Shown: in pieces, positions 17,568 through 25,674 of the stretch
Layout of the letters: the number at the start of each line of letters is the position of its first letter
Position numbering within the stretch: position 1 is the stretch's first letter
DNA from: Paenibacillus phytorum
GTDB taxonomy: Bacteria > Bacillota > Bacilli > Paenibacillales > NBRC-103111
Length of the DNA: 64,000 bases
Reading direction: 5' to 3'
Assembly: GCF_013141715.1 (NCBI RefSeq)
Contig: NZ_WHOA01000241.1
Coordinates: 310,001 to 374,000, forward strand
Program-made: the position numbers and the translations under genes
Notes under the pieces: generated by a model
What the model saw: the letters and a program-made list of their open reading frames with translations, nothing else
Told to the model about the DNA's origin: nothing
Databases searched by the model: none

Positions 17568-17830
17568 GTTGTTCCAAAATTGATTGGAATTTAAAGTACC
17601 CCGCGGCGAAAATAGGGTTTGTTGCAGAATTCGTTAGAAAAAATATTTGGCGAAAAGTGACCTTATGGATAAATATACAATATACAGAAAATTGATATGA
17701 AAGAGAAATTCCTGGCGCTATGGTTGCGGAATTCACTCACGACTTGACCGTGCATGACCCCCTTTTAAATAGATCTATTGTAGAACTATATACAGGAATA
17801 AAGGTTTACAGAAATAAGGAGGAATGGGTT

Positions 17831-18595
17831 ATGGGAGCCATTATTTCAATCGGTAATCAAAAAGGCGGCGTTGGCAAAACGACAACCACGGCCATCACGG
17901 GGTATCTTCTCTCTAAGAAGTACAAGGTTCTCTGTGTCGACTTCGATAGCCAAGGCAATTTGACACAGTTTCTTACTCAACGAGATATACACGATTACTC
18001 CAAAATGACTATTTTTGAGGCATGTAAAAACATGAATCCCACCCCCTACATCCGCAAGTTAACCTACAACCTTCACTTCATTCCGGCTGATGAAATGCTT
18101 GCAACTCTGCCCATGCTTATCCATCAAAATCCTTCAATGAGTTCGACCATTTTGAGAGATACACTACATAAAGTAAAGGCCAGATACGACTACATACTTA
18201 TTGATTTACCTCCAAATCTCGGAGAGCACACTATTAATGGTTTAGTGGCTTCAGACTATGCAATCGTAATGCTACAATGCGAACCAATGTGTTATGACGC
18301 GCTGGACAGATACATCGCAACAATGATTCACATCAAAGAGGTTAAAAAGCTGGACCTTGTTTTATGCGGCATATTGCCAACAATGATCGATTCTAGAACA
18401 ATCATTGATAAAACAATCATTGATAGGGTAAGGAGAGAATACGAGGGAGTTGTGTTTCGATCGGAAATAAAGCGAAGAAATAGAATCAAGGAGTTTTCTA
18501 TTACAGGAATACAGGAATACAGTAATATGGATACATCGGCACTAAGCAATTATAGAAATTTTGTCGAGGAGCTGGAGCAGCGTGTCCAAGCGTGA
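17831..18595 (+). CDS. ParA/Soj-type partition ATPase
   Basis: The 254-residue protein has the deviant Walker A KGGVGKTTT near residues 10-18, the DFDSQGN switch segment and a DLPPNLG Walker B-like segment, all diagnostic of ParA ATPases that move DNA or protein cargo over the nucleoid. It lacks an N-terminal helix-turn-helix, so it is the small plasmid-type ParA. ATG 17831 follows AAGGAGG; the frame's earlier start has no ribosome binding site. The next gene overlaps its end by 14 bases and encodes a small protein with ribbon-helix-helix features, matching type Ib partition cassettes. This suggests an integrated plasmid or mobile element rather than the chromosomal Soj/Spo0J pair. Confidence 0.88.
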   Translation: MGAIISIGNQKGGVGKTTTTAITGYLLSKKYKVLCVDFDSQGNLTQFLTQRDIHDYSKMTIFEACKNMNPTPYIRKLTYNLHFIPADEMLATLPMLIHQNPSMSSTILRDTLHKVKARYDYILIDLPPNLGEHTINGLVASDYAIVMLQCEPMCYDALDRYIATMIHIKEVKKLDLVLCGILPTMIDSRTIIDKTIIDRVRREYEGVVFRSEIKRRNRIKEFSITGIQEYSNMDTSALSNYRNFVEELEQRVQA

Positions 18596-18677
18596 TGCGA
18601 TTGAACAGTTATTAGGAAAACGGCGGAGTCAAGAAATACAGGAAACTGTAAATACAGGTATACAGAAACCTGTAAAT
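18501..18677 (+). repeat. Cluster of ATACAG words in the parA-RHH junction
   Basis: TTACAGGA-ATACAGGA-ATACAGTA repeat at exact eight-base spacing from 18501. ATACAGG recurs at 18636 and 18651, TATACAGA at 18659 and reverse copies as ACTGTAAAT and CCTGTAAAT. Two more words (TATACAGGAAT and TTTACAGAAAT) lie at 17789-17815 just before parA. Ribbon-helix-helix partition proteins bind such short reiterated words. Confidence 0.5.
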
Positions 18678-18827
18678 AAGAAAAAAGCAACATTTGATTT
18701 CGATGAGCAATTCCATACTGAGTTAAAGATATTCGCCGCGAAACAGAATAAGAAGATGGTTGATGTTGTGGTAGAGGCCGTGAAAGAGTATATGCGAAGA
18801 CAGAAAAATACCCCACCGGTCGAGTAG
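18582..18827 (+). CDS. Small ribbon-helix-helix-like partner of ParA
   Basis: The 81-residue protein has a basic N-terminal tail and a C-terminal segment (ATFDFDEQFHTELKIFAAKQ and onward) with the strand-helix-helix spacing of CopG/ParG/omega DNA-binding proteins. GTG 18582 is preferred, with GGAG upstream; a TTG at 18561 would add seven residues. The gene overlaps parA by 14 bases, indicating translational coupling. In type Ib partition systems this protein binds the centromere and represses the operon while activating ParA. The fold call is from sequence pattern and context. Confidence 0.7.
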   Translation: MSKRDAIEQLLGKRRSQEIQETVNTGIQKPVNKKKATFDFDEQFHTELKIFAAKQNKKMVDVVVEAVKEYMRRQKNTPPVE

Positions 18828-19042
18828 GCCAGTGGGGATTCGTTCATTTTACAGTCTGCTCGACACCCGCGACACCGCTGCAATCGATATCGGACTACTG
18901 AATCATTGCCCTCTTGCGGGAAGCCGTTCGGCTTAAATACGGAATGAAGGATGGATCCCCGCTTCATAAGCGGCAGCTCTCGCATGACAGCGTCATAACT
19001 TATGCCTCCTACTCTTTTTAATACATACAGAATAATAATTCT

Positions 19043-19070
19043 AGGTCCTGTTTAAATCAGGGCCTTTTTA
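19043..19070 (+). terminator. Terminator downstream of the ParA cassette
   Basis: AGGTCCTG pairs with CAGGGCCT (one GU pair) across a seven-base loop and is followed by TTTTT. It is about 215 bases after the small partner gene. Confidence 0.7.
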
Positions 19071-19261
19071 TTACAGCTAAATAACCTCATTTAATAAGAA
19101 GCGTTTGGAAGGAAAATGTTATTCTTTATTTAATTTTGAAAATTTTCGTCCCCAAACCGTCCCCAAGAAGAAAAATAAATAACTGTACTATAAGTAAAAA
19201 AAGCTCTGTTACACACAAATAAACCCTTATTATATAAGGGTTTTAGAAAACTGTTACATAA

Positions 19262-19390
19262 AATAATAACGGCGACCGCTTGCGCGATCGCCTCATGGGA
19301 GAGGAGAAACCGGACGAAGAGCTTATGGGGAAACGTAAGTCTTCTCCGCGGTTGTCTACGACATTCTCTGATGTCGATAGTTCAAGGATG
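19262..19390 (+). ncRNA. Structured region upstream of rsmD, candidate ylbH leader
   Basis: The stretch can fold into several hairpins: GGCGA-CGC with GCG-TCGCC at its 5' end (about 19271-19292), GGAGAA with TTCTCC, and CGACAT with ATGTCG. A conserved structured element called the ylbH leader has been described upstream of ylbH (rsmD) in Bacillus, and this sits in the matching place. I could not check it against the consensus, and a weak promoter between it and rsmD leaves open whether it is part of that mRNA. Confidence 0.45.
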
Positions 19391-19431
19391 ACCGTTTTAC
19401 GGGAAATTTATACATCACAGGGATAAAATTT

Positions 19432-19460
19432 TTGTGTCCGATTAGAGCTTGTGGTACGAT
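19432..19460 (+). promoter_or_regulatory. Possible promoter of rsmD-coaD
   Basis: TTGTGT (19432-19437) and TACGAT (19455-19460) are separated by 17 bases, 39 bases before the rsmD start. Confidence 0.45.
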
Positions 19461-19498
19461 AGCAAAAGAATGAGCCAGCTAGAAGGGAAATACGTAAG

Positions 19499-20056
19499 AT
19501 GAGAGTGATTTCAGGCACCGCCAAAGGCAGGTCGTTAAAAGCTGTACCCGGTACCAGCACGCGGCCAACAACGGATAAAGTGAAAGAAGCGATCTTCAGT
19601 ATGATTGGTCCTTATTTTGAAGGAGGACAAGTACTTGATCTATTCGCTGGTACAGGCGGACTCGGGATTGAAGCTCTAAGCCGCGGGATGGATAAGGCTG
19701 TCTTCATTGATATCGAGAAGAAAAGCATCGACACGATTGGACATAATTTAGTAACCGCAGGTCTCAAGGACCAAGCTGAGATCTACCGAACGGATGCTGC
19801 TCGGGCGTTGAAAGCATTAGCGAAGCGGGAACAGCAATTTGAACTCGTTTTCCTCGATCCTCCGTACAAAATGAAATTTATCGCGGAGTTGATAAGCAAG
19901 ATGGAAGAACAGTCGATTGTTCAGTTGAATGCTACGATCGTTGTGGAACACGATGCTAAGGATGTCCTCGAAGATACCATCGGAGGATTTAAGCAGCAGC
20001 GAAGATCCGATTACGGAGATACCGCTGTCACGATTTACAAAGGATCAGCAGAATAA
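19499..20056 (+). CDS. rsmD: 16S rRNA (guanine(966)-N(2))-methyltransferase
   Basis: RsmD (YlbH in Bacillus) transfers a methyl group from S-adenosylmethionine to N2 of G966 of 16S rRNA. The 185-residue length is normal. It begins with the family start MRVISGTAKGRSLKAVPG, has the SAM-binding VLDLFAGTGGLGIEALSRG motif, and the catalytic DPPY tetrad in VFLDPPYKM. It is followed 30 bases later by coaD, as in other Bacillales, and the two probably form an operon. It marks the left edge of the conserved chromosomal backbone in this window. Confidence 0.95.
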   Translation: MRVISGTAKGRSLKAVPGTSTRPTTDKVKEAIFSMIGPYFEGGQVLDLFAGTGGLGIEALSRGMDKAVFIDIEKKSIDTIGHNLVTAGLKDQAEIYRTDAARALKALAKREQQFELVFLDPPYKMKFIAELISKMEEQSIVQLNATIVVEHDAKDVLEDTIGGFKQQRRSDYGDTAVTIYKGSAE

Positions 20057-20086
20057 ATATGAGCATTTTTTAAGGAGATGAACAGC

Positions 20087-20590
20087 ATGATGAGGCAAGA
20101 ACACGGAATTACAGTTGCCGTTTATCCAGGCAGTTTTGATCCTGTTACACACGGCCATCTTGACATTATACATAGAGCGGCAAAGGTGTTTGATAAGTTG
20201 ATTGTAGCTGTACTGAATAACACTTCCAAGAATCCACTGTTCACATTGGAAGAAAGGATGGAACTCATTAGGAAGGTAACCAAGGATCTGCCGAATGTAG
20301 AGGTAGATGGTTTTAGAGATTTGATGGTCAATTATATGAAAGCTCGCAATGTGCGTCTAATTGTTCGTGGGCTTCGAGCAGTTTCTGACTTTGAGTATGA
20401 ATTGCAAATGGCTTCTACGAATCACAAGCTGAATCCTGATGTAGAAACTTTCTTTATGACTTCGAAGCCTCAGTTCTCGTACTTGAGCTCAAGTATTGTG
20501 AAAGAGATTGCTAAGTTTCACGGACCAGTGGAAGATCTAGTTCCTGCTGAGGTGGAAGAAGCACTGAAAAAGAAATTCCCTCGAATCTAA
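20087..20590 (+). CDS. coaD: Phosphopantetheine adenylyltransferase
   Basis: CoaD makes dephospho-CoA from 4'-phosphopantetheine and ATP, the penultimate step of coenzyme A synthesis. The 167-residue protein shows the nucleotidyltransferase signature YPGSFDPVTHGHLDII, and the FMTSKPQFSYLSSSIVKEIA segment with the ISS-like ATP site. ATG 20087 is preferred because the ATG at 20078 directly abuts AAGGAG with no spacing; ATG 20090 is also possible. It follows rsmD closely and is convergent with ylbJ. Confidence 0.95.
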   Translation: MMRQEHGITVAVYPGSFDPVTHGHLDIIHRAAKVFDKLIVAVLNNTSKNPLFTLEERMELIRKVTKDLPNVEVDGFRDLMVNYMKARNVRLIVRGLRAVSDFEYELQMASTNHKLNPDVETFFMTSKPQFSYLSSSIVKEIAKFHGPVEDLVPAEVEEALKKKFPRI

Positions 20591-20595
20591 TGGAA

Positions 20596-21894
20596 TTACG
20601 AATCAATAGCTTTCTTTTTGAAAGTTCTCAGGACCGTTGAAATAATTATCATCAAAGTGAATAATAGAAGGAACTGCGTCAGCATAGGTCCCCACAGGCC
20701 CCATGCCGATTCGCCGTTCAGTGGAAAGGCAGCCGTAGGATACTCGCTTTTGACTTTGTCTAACCAAAGAAAACTAGGCTCAGAATCCATCAAAAGCAGC
20801 TGAAGCGGTTTCCAAAGCAGAACGGTTAATGCCAAAGCAAGTACAGCATGCAGAGCACGTGACTGGAAGAAGAATAAATAACGAGCATCTGTTTTTTGAT
20901 GAAAGCCAGCTACTTGCGCGTGAGCAGACAAGCCTCCCCAGCCAAGAAAAGCGCTTAGGAGCGCCATTTGCGGAAGTAAGGAAAGGCCTTGTGCTTGGCT
21001 AAAAGCATAGGCACCCAGATGAATTTCCAGAATCCCCTTAAGCCATTGAGGTGTGGTATCGGTGTGTACATTCATAAAACTCAGTAAATAGTGTGTGATG
21101 GGTCGAAATAAGTCCGTAAGATGAGTTATGTTAACTACATTAATTAGTACAGAAAAGATCATCATATAACCACCAATTAGCATTAAGGTTTGCACGGAAG
21201 AGGCTACCGCATCCCCGAGCAGCTTACCGAAGGGACGTCCATCGTGTAGGTAAGCTTGGCGCATCGTTGATACGGAGAGTTTCCAAACGGAACCGGATGC
21301 TTGATTAGTAGGCCGCAAAGTGGCTATTTGGAGTTCATGGGAGTCAGCTAAAGGCTGCTTTGTTTTTTTGGGATTTCGCATCAAAAATCCAGTGAAAATA
21401 GCCGAGGCATAATGGACTACTGCAAGTATGAAGCCCAGCTTAGCGCTGTGCAGAAAGCCGACGCCTACGACCATAATTAGGAATAAGGGGCTGCACAAAT
21501 GGGACAGTGCCGTTAATCGTTCTGTTTCTGTTTGGGAGATGAGGTTTTTTTCCCTCAGGGTAGCTGTAATTTTGGCTCCAGTAGGAAATCCTACTATAAG
21601 TCCTGATGCTAGCGCCCACCCACTTACGCCGGGAAGACGGAATACAATCCTCATCAGCGGCTCTAAAAGAATGCCTATCCCTTGAATAATACCAAAGCCG
21701 ATTAACAGCTCGGTCATAATGAGAAAAGGCATCAATGCTGGAAATACAAGTTTCCACCAAATTGTAAGTCCTTCGAGCGAAGACTGAAATGCCTTGTCCG
21801 GGAATAAAATGATAGAAACGACTACAAGGGCAGCCAAAGACCCTAGTACCAGCGTTGTGATTTTGGAGTTGGAACTTGCATTCTTAGGCTGCAT
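20596..21894 (-). CDS. ylbJ: Sporulation integral membrane protein YlbJ
   Basis: This 432-residue polytopic protein has the two Gate-domain halves (nucleoside-recognition family), including GFPTGAKITATLREK in the first and the GWGGLSAHAQVAGF segment in the second, both characteristic of YlbJ. YlbJ is needed for normal spore cortex formation in B. subtilis and is under the mother-cell factor sigma-E there. ATG 21894 is chosen over 21918 because GAGGTGAT lies just upstream. The neighbouring coaD and ylbL genes match the Bacillus order, with ylbK missing. Its presence supports a spore-forming host. Confidence 0.9.
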   Translation of the reverse strand: MQPKNASSNSKITTLVLGSLAALVVVSIILFPDKAFQSSLEGLTIWWKLVFPALMPFLIMTELLIGFGIIQGIGILLEPLMRIVFRLPGVSGWALASGLIVGFPTGAKITATLREKNLISQTETERLTALSHLCSPLFLIMVVGVGFLHSAKLGFILAVVHYASAIFTGFLMRNPKKTKQPLADSHELQIATLRPTNQASGSVWKLSVSTMRQAYLHDGRPFGKLLGDAVASSVQTLMLIGGYMMIFSVLINVVNITHLTDLFRPITHYLLSFMNVHTDTTPQWLKGILEIHLGAYAFSQAQGLSLLPQMALLSAFLGWGGLSAHAQVAGFHQKTDARYLFFFQSRALHAVLALALTVLLWKPLQLLLMDSEPSFLWLDKVKSEYPTAAFPLNGESAWGLWGPMLTQFLLLFTLMIIISTVLRTFKKKAIDS

Positions 21895-22019
21895 AATATC
21901 ACCTCGTCCTTTAAACATGCTTCAATTGTACGCTAGAGAATGCGGGTTTAGACCAAGCTTTCGCTTGGAGGCAAAGCAAGAGACACCACTTGTATAAGGC
22001 ATCAGGAAGGGGAACCTGC

Positions 22020-23144
22020 ATGGAGAACGAAGAAGAGAGTACGATTCGTACATGGTCGAATGATTCGTATCGACATCCGAAAAGATCGTCGACTAGGCGC
22101 TATTTAATATCCGCGATTGTCGGAGTTGTCATTGTTTATTTATTGTTTTTTGTAAGACTTCCTTTTTTTATATTTATGCCAGGGACAGCGGAAGAAATTA
22201 AACCTATGGTGACGATCCCCAGAGGCTCTGATGCCGAAAAGGGGACGCTAATGCTAACCACGGTACGAGTTGCCGATGCCAACATGGTCAATTATTTAAT
22301 CGGTCTCGTAAATCCTTATGAAGAGATTCAGCCGAAAACGAGCGTTTTGCGTAAAGGTGAGTCGGAACAGGAGTATTCACAGCGCCAAGAGTATGTTATG
22401 TTGACATCCCAAGCGAGTGCTATCCAAGCGGCTTACAAGCAAGCGAAAATTCCCTTTCATATCAATCATGAAGGGGTTATGGTACTCCAGACGCTGCCTG
22501 GCCTATCGGGAGAAAAGGTTCTCAAACCTGGAGATGTGCTTTTAAAAGCTGGTGATAAAGAAGTGAAGGTCGCCCAAGATTTACTGGACTCACTTAAAGG
22601 TAAAAAAGCTGGAGAAACAATTGTTATTACGTATTCGAGGAAAAAAGTCGAACAGCAAGCTACGCTGACGCTTGGTGCGCTTCCTAAGCAAGAAGGGGAG
22701 CAGGGCGAGCCGCGGGCAGGAATCGGTGTTGTACCGGCGGATATGCAGGCTGTAAAAGCAGACCAAGAGGATCAACAAGTATCCATTAAGGCTGGTGAGA
22801 TTGGCGGTCCCTCAGCGGGATTGATGTTCTCCTTAGAGATTTACAATCAACTCGTGGCAGATGATATTACCAAAGGTTATCGCATTGCTGGGACAGGGAC
22901 AATTGAAAGCGACGGCACTGTAGGTCCAATTGGCGGTATACAGCATAAGATCATTGCCGCGGATCGGGAAAAGGCCGATTATTTCTTTGCACCCAAAGAT
23001 GTGATTTACAAAGATGGTACCAAAATAGAGAATTACACAGCAGCCGTCGAGAGAGCCAATCAGATTAAGACTAAGATGAAAATTGTCGAAATCGGCACCA
23101 TGGAAGATGCGCTCAAATTTCTAGCAGCATTGCCTCCGAAATAA
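22020..23144 (+). CDS. ylbL: PDZ and Lon-type S16 protease, YlbL/SepM family
   Basis: The 374-residue protein has an N-terminal membrane helix (about 30-52), a PDZ domain in the middle (LPGLSGEKVLKPGDVLLKAG) and a C-terminal Lon-like S16 domain with catalytic Ser in GGPSAGLMFSLE and Lys in GGIQHKIIAA. The active site would face outside. Relatives include B. subtilis YlbL and streptococcal SepM, which trims a competence peptide; the substrate here is unknown. ATG 22020 follows GGAAGGGG. It is divergent from ylbJ and lies just before yceD-rpmF; the usual ylbM/tmcAL is not between them. Confidence 0.88.
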   Translation: MENEEESTIRTWSNDSYRHPKRSSTRRYLISAIVGVVIVYLLFFVRLPFFIFMPGTAEEIKPMVTIPRGSDAEKGTLMLTTVRVADANMVNYLIGLVNPYEEIQPKTSVLRKGESEQEYSQRQEYVMLTSQASAIQAAYKQAKIPFHINHEGVMVLQTLPGLSGEKVLKPGDVLLKAGDKEVKVAQDLLDSLKGKKAGETIVITYSRKKVEQQATLTLGALPKQEGEQGEPRAGIGVVPADMQAVKADQEDQQVSIKAGEIGGPSAGLMFSLEIYNQLVADDITKGYRIAGTGTIESDGTVGPIGGIQHKIIAADREKADYFFAPKDVIYKDGTKIENYTAAVERANQIKTKMKIVEIGTMEDALKFLAALPPK

Positions 23145-23175
23145 GCTGGATCTAGTAAAAATAATATAATTTAAA

Positions 23176-23205
23176 TTGACAAAAGGCATACAAACTGGAT
23201 ATAAT
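23176..23205 (+). promoter_or_regulatory. Sigma-A promoter of yceD-rpmF
   Basis: A perfect TTGACA (23176-23181) and a perfect TATAAT (23200-23205) are separated by 18 bases, 30 bases before the yceD start. Confidence 0.85.
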
Positions 23206-23234
23206 AATCTTTGTTTGTTTGGGGTGATAAAAAC

Positions 23235-23741
23235 ATGCAAATTCGTTTTAGAGAGCTATCTCTTAATGGGCAGGTTCATATGACCGAAGAATTGACCTTG
23301 ACTGATCCTTTTGAAGGACGTCAAGATATCCTTGGTCATGGTCCCGTACACGTCGATCTTCAAGCTGTTTATGAAGATGGAGTAGCAAAAGTTAACGGTA
23401 CGTTAACGCTAGACTTGGAGTTAAGCTGTTCACGATGCTTATCGCACACTAACCAAACAATCGAACTTCCTTTTGAGGAAGTCTTCATGCAAAAACCAGA
23501 AGAAGAAGATCCGGATCTAGACGAGGATATTCATTTAGTGGTTGGAGATAAAGTCGATTTGGAGCCTTACGTTGTAGAAAATGTAGTGGTCGGTTTACCG
23601 TACATACCACTTTGTGACGAAGCGTGCAAAGGTCTCTGTCCCGTGTGCGGAGAGAATCGCAATCAACGTGATTGCGGCTGTAAGCAGGAGAAAATTGATC
23701 CTAGGCTTGCAGGTCTCGCGGACTTTTTTAACAAAGAATAA
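23235..23741 (+). CDS. yceD: DUF177 family protein YceD
   Basis: The 168-residue protein belongs to DUF177/YceD, nearly always encoded upstream of rpmF and linked in the literature to 23S rRNA accumulation in some bacteria and plants. It has the central CSRCL motif and a C-terminal cysteine cluster (CDEACKGLCPVCGENRNQRD, then CGC) that looks like a zinc-binding site. ATG 23235 follows GGGGTGAT; the earlier in-frame start lies on the promoter's transcribed edge and is unlikely. It is cotranscribed with rpmF 37 bases downstream. Confidence 0.9.
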   Translation: MQIRFRELSLNGQVHMTEELTLTDPFEGRQDILGHGPVHVDLQAVYEDGVAKVNGTLTLDLELSCSRCLSHTNQTIELPFEEVFMQKPEEEDPDLDEDIHLVVGDKVDLEPYVVENVVVGLPYIPLCDEACKGLCPVCGENRNQRDCGCKQEKIDPRLAGLADFFNKE

Positions 23742-23778
23742 GGCATCGTTGAAATTCGTATAAGGAGGTGTTTTGAAT

Positions 23779-23952
23779 ATGGCAGTACCTCAAAGAAGAA
23801 CGTCCAAAACTCGTCGCGACAAGCGCCGTACTCACTTTAAATTGGAAGTTCCAGGCATGGTGAAATGTGAACAATGTGGAGAACTGAAGCTAGCACACCG
23901 TGTGTGCAAGTCTTGCGGAACTTACAAAGGTAGAGAGATCGTAAAAGCATAA
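23779..23952 (+). CDS. rpmF: 50S ribosomal protein L32, zinc-ribbon form
   Basis: A 57-residue protein starting MAVPQRRTSKTRRDKRRTHF, the canonical L32 N-terminus, with a zinc ribbon formed by CEQC and CKSC. This is the cysteine-containing version. TAAGGAGGTG lies upstream of ATG 23779, and a strong terminator follows the stop codon. No cysteine-free paralogue is present in this window. Confidence 0.97.
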   Translation: MAVPQRRTSKTRRDKRRTHFKLEVPGMVKCEQCGELKLAHRVCKSCGTYKGREIVKA

Positions 23953-23960
23953 GATTGGAC

Positions 23961-23998
23961 ATAGTACTTCATCCTAGTGTGAGGTGCTATTTTTTTTG
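23961..23998 (+). terminator. Terminator after rpmF
   Basis: ATAGTACTTCA pairs with TGAGGTGCTAT (three GU pairs) across an eight-base loop and is followed by eight T. Confidence 0.9.
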
Positions 23999-24032
23999 CT
24001 TTCTTTTTGGCTATAAATTTAATATACTACAG

Positions 24033-24050
24033 TTTAGTATCTGGTAATAA
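24033..24050 (+). promoter_or_regulatory. FapR operator
   Basis: TTTAGTATCTGGTAATAA resembles the FapR box (TTAGTACCTGGTACTAA-like palindrome). It lies just downstream of a TATACT -10 element (24023-24028) and about 22 bases before fapR. FapR binding here would shut off the lipid genes until malonyl-CoA accumulates. Confidence 0.75.
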
Positions 24051-24071
24051 GATGAGATCTCACGAGATAAG

Positions 24072-24686
24072 GTGGTGCTCGCCATCGAACGCCTTCCTAA
24101 ACGACAAAGGCAGCAGCAATTGCTTCAAGCCATTGAAGCTAATCCTTTTATGACAGACGAGGAACTGATGCGAACGTTTCAGGTCAGTATCCAAACCGTC
24201 CGCTTGGATCGGTTGGAACTCGGCATTCCTGAGCTGCGGGAACGAATGAAGCATATGGCGGTCAAAACGTACGATCATGTGCGCTCACTGCCAATTGATG
24301 AAATTATTGGAGAAGTGATTGATTTACAGCTGGATCAAAGCGGTATCTCGATTTTTGAAATTAAAGAAGATCATGTTTTCTCAAGAACCAAAATTGCAAG
24401 AGGACATCATATTTTCTCGCAAGCGAACTCCCTGGCGGTTGCCGTCATCGACGATCCCATAGCTTTAACAGCTTCTGCAGACATTCGTTTTATTCGTTCT
24501 GTAAAGCTCGGAGAGAAATGTATCGCCAAAGCCTATGTGCGTTCCGTTTCCAAAGGGAAAGCAAGAGTCGAGGTGTTTTCATATGTTGGCGATGAAACGG
24601 TTTTTCGAGGCAACTTTGTGATCTTTCATTCGAAGAAAGAGCAACATCTAGATAGGGAGGACAAGCTGCATGCGAATCGCGATTGA
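24072..24686 (+). CDS. fapR: Fatty acid and phospholipid biosynthesis regulator FapR
   Basis: FapR represses fatty-acid and phospholipid genes and is released by malonyl-CoA. The 204-residue protein has an N-terminal DeoR-type helix-turn-helix (SIQTVRLDRLELGIPELRERMK) and a C-terminal hot-dog thioesterase-like effector domain (HVFSRTKIARGHHIFSQANS and LTASADIRFIR). The start is uncertain: GTG 24072 and GTG 24075 are adjacent, the Shine-Dalgarno match is poor, and no ATG lies near. The gene is preceded by its own operator and overlaps plsX by 17 bases, so autoregulation extends to the downstream lipid genes. Confidence 0.93.
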   Translation: MVLAIERLPKRQRQQQLLQAIEANPFMTDEELMRTFQVSIQTVRLDRLELGIPELRERMKHMAVKTYDHVRSLPIDEIIGEVIDLQLDQSGISIFEIKEDHVFSRTKIARGHHIFSQANSLAVAVIDDPIALTASADIRFIRSVKLGEKCIAKAYVRSVSKGKARVEVFSYVGDETVFRGNFVIFHSKKEQHLDREDKLHANRD

Positions 24687-25674
24687 TGCAATGGGTGGCG
24701 ACAATGCCCCTAAAATCGTAGTGGAAGGTGCACTCGCAGCGGCCAAAGAATGGAAGGATGTTCATATCATTCTGGTCGGTAACAGCGCCGCGATTGAAGC
24801 GCACCTCACAGAAAGGCCAGCGAACTTAACTATCCATCATACGGAAGAAGTCATTGAAGCAGAGGATGAGCCCGTTAAGGCCGTTCGCCGCAAAAAAGAC
24901 GCTTCCATGGTGGTAGCAGGAAGGTTGGTGCGTGAGAAGAAAGCGGAAGCCATGATTTCCGCAGGAAATACAGGTGCTTTGATGACGACTGGATTGCTAG
25001 TCGTAGGAAGAATTCCAGGGATTGAACGTCCTGCACTGGCGCCTATGATTCCAACTATGGATGGAAACGGTGTTCTTGCACTCGATCTGGGAGCTAATAT
25101 GGATGCAACAGCCGAACAACTGATCCAATACGCCATTATGGGCAGTATTTACCGCTCCAAAGTACATGGTATCGCCAAGCCTCGTGTAGGCCTGCTGAAT
25201 GTGGGTACAGAAGCGACCAAAGGGAATGAATTAACGAAAGCGGCATATCCTTTAATGGAACAAGCCCCTATTCATTTTGTGGGTAATGTCGAATCCTCAC
25301 AAGTGCTTCGTGCCAAATGCGATGTCATCGTGTGCGATGGATTCGCGGGAAATATCATGCTGAAATCATTAGAAGGCGCTGCGTCTACCATTTTCTCAGC
25401 AATTAAACAAGAGTTCACCAAAACCTTTTTCACTAAACTTGCAGCGGCTGTCTTGAAACCAGGACTTACACAATTCCGCAAAAAGTTGGATTATAACGAA
25501 CATGGGGCAGCCCCGTTTTTGGGGATTGATGGATTAGTCCTAAAAAGCCATGGCTCCTCCGATGCAAATGCCATCAAGAATGCAGTGCGTCAAGCGAGAG
25601 TTGCCTTACAAAATGATTTGGTTGGCACGATATCTGCCGAAATTAGCCACGGGAAGAGAGATATAACAACATGA
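24670..25674 (+). CDS. plsX: Phosphate acyltransferase PlsX
   Basis: PlsX converts acyl-ACP to acyl-phosphate, the donor for PlsY in phospholipid synthesis. The 334-residue length is normal, with the family start MRIAIDAMGGDNAPKIVVEG and the DGFAGNIMLKSLEG and YNEHGAAPFLGIDG segments. AGGGAGG precedes ATG 24670. The gene overlaps fapR by 17 bases and fabH by four bases, so fapR-plsX-fabH form one operon under FapR control. It is a peripheral membrane enzyme. Confidence 0.96.
   Translation: MRIAIDAMGGDNAPKIVVEGALAAAKEWKDVHIILVGNSAAIEAHLTERPANLTIHHTEEVIEAEDEPVKAVRRKKDASMVVAGRLVREKKAEAMISAGNTGALMTTGLLVVGRIPGIERPALAPMIPTMDGNGVLALDLGANMDATAEQLIQYAIMGSIYRSKVHGIAKPRVGLLNVGTEATKGNELTKAAYPLMEQAPIHFVGNVESSQVLRAKCDVIVCDGFAGNIMLKSLEGAASTIFSAIKQEFTKTFFTKLAAAVLKPGLTQFRKKLDYNEHGAAPFLGIDGLVLKSHGSSDANAIKNAVRQARVALQNDLVGTISAEISHGKRDITT

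Larger units (their letters stand above)
17063..17830. other. Repeat-rich spacer between the FtsH-like and ParA genes
   Basis: The spacer holds the 29-codon continuation of the FtsH-like frame (17063-17152), a 41-base imperfect palindrome (17218-17258), three related palindromes (17317-17444), a strong terminator (17531-17567) and the region before parA with two ATACAG/TTACAG words. I see no other gene; open frames entering it are too poor to support. Confidence 0.65.
18828..19498. other. Spacer between the ParA cassette and rsmD
   Basis: This 671-base stretch contains a terminator (19043-19070), a minus-strand segment whose translation resembles an integrase tail (19131-19180), a hairpin AAACCCTTA/TAAGGGTTT (19221-19243) flanked by CTGTTACA direct repeats, a structured stretch (19262-19390) and a promoter (19432-19460). 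Between 18840 and 19040 I see nothing convincing. Confidence 0.6.
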
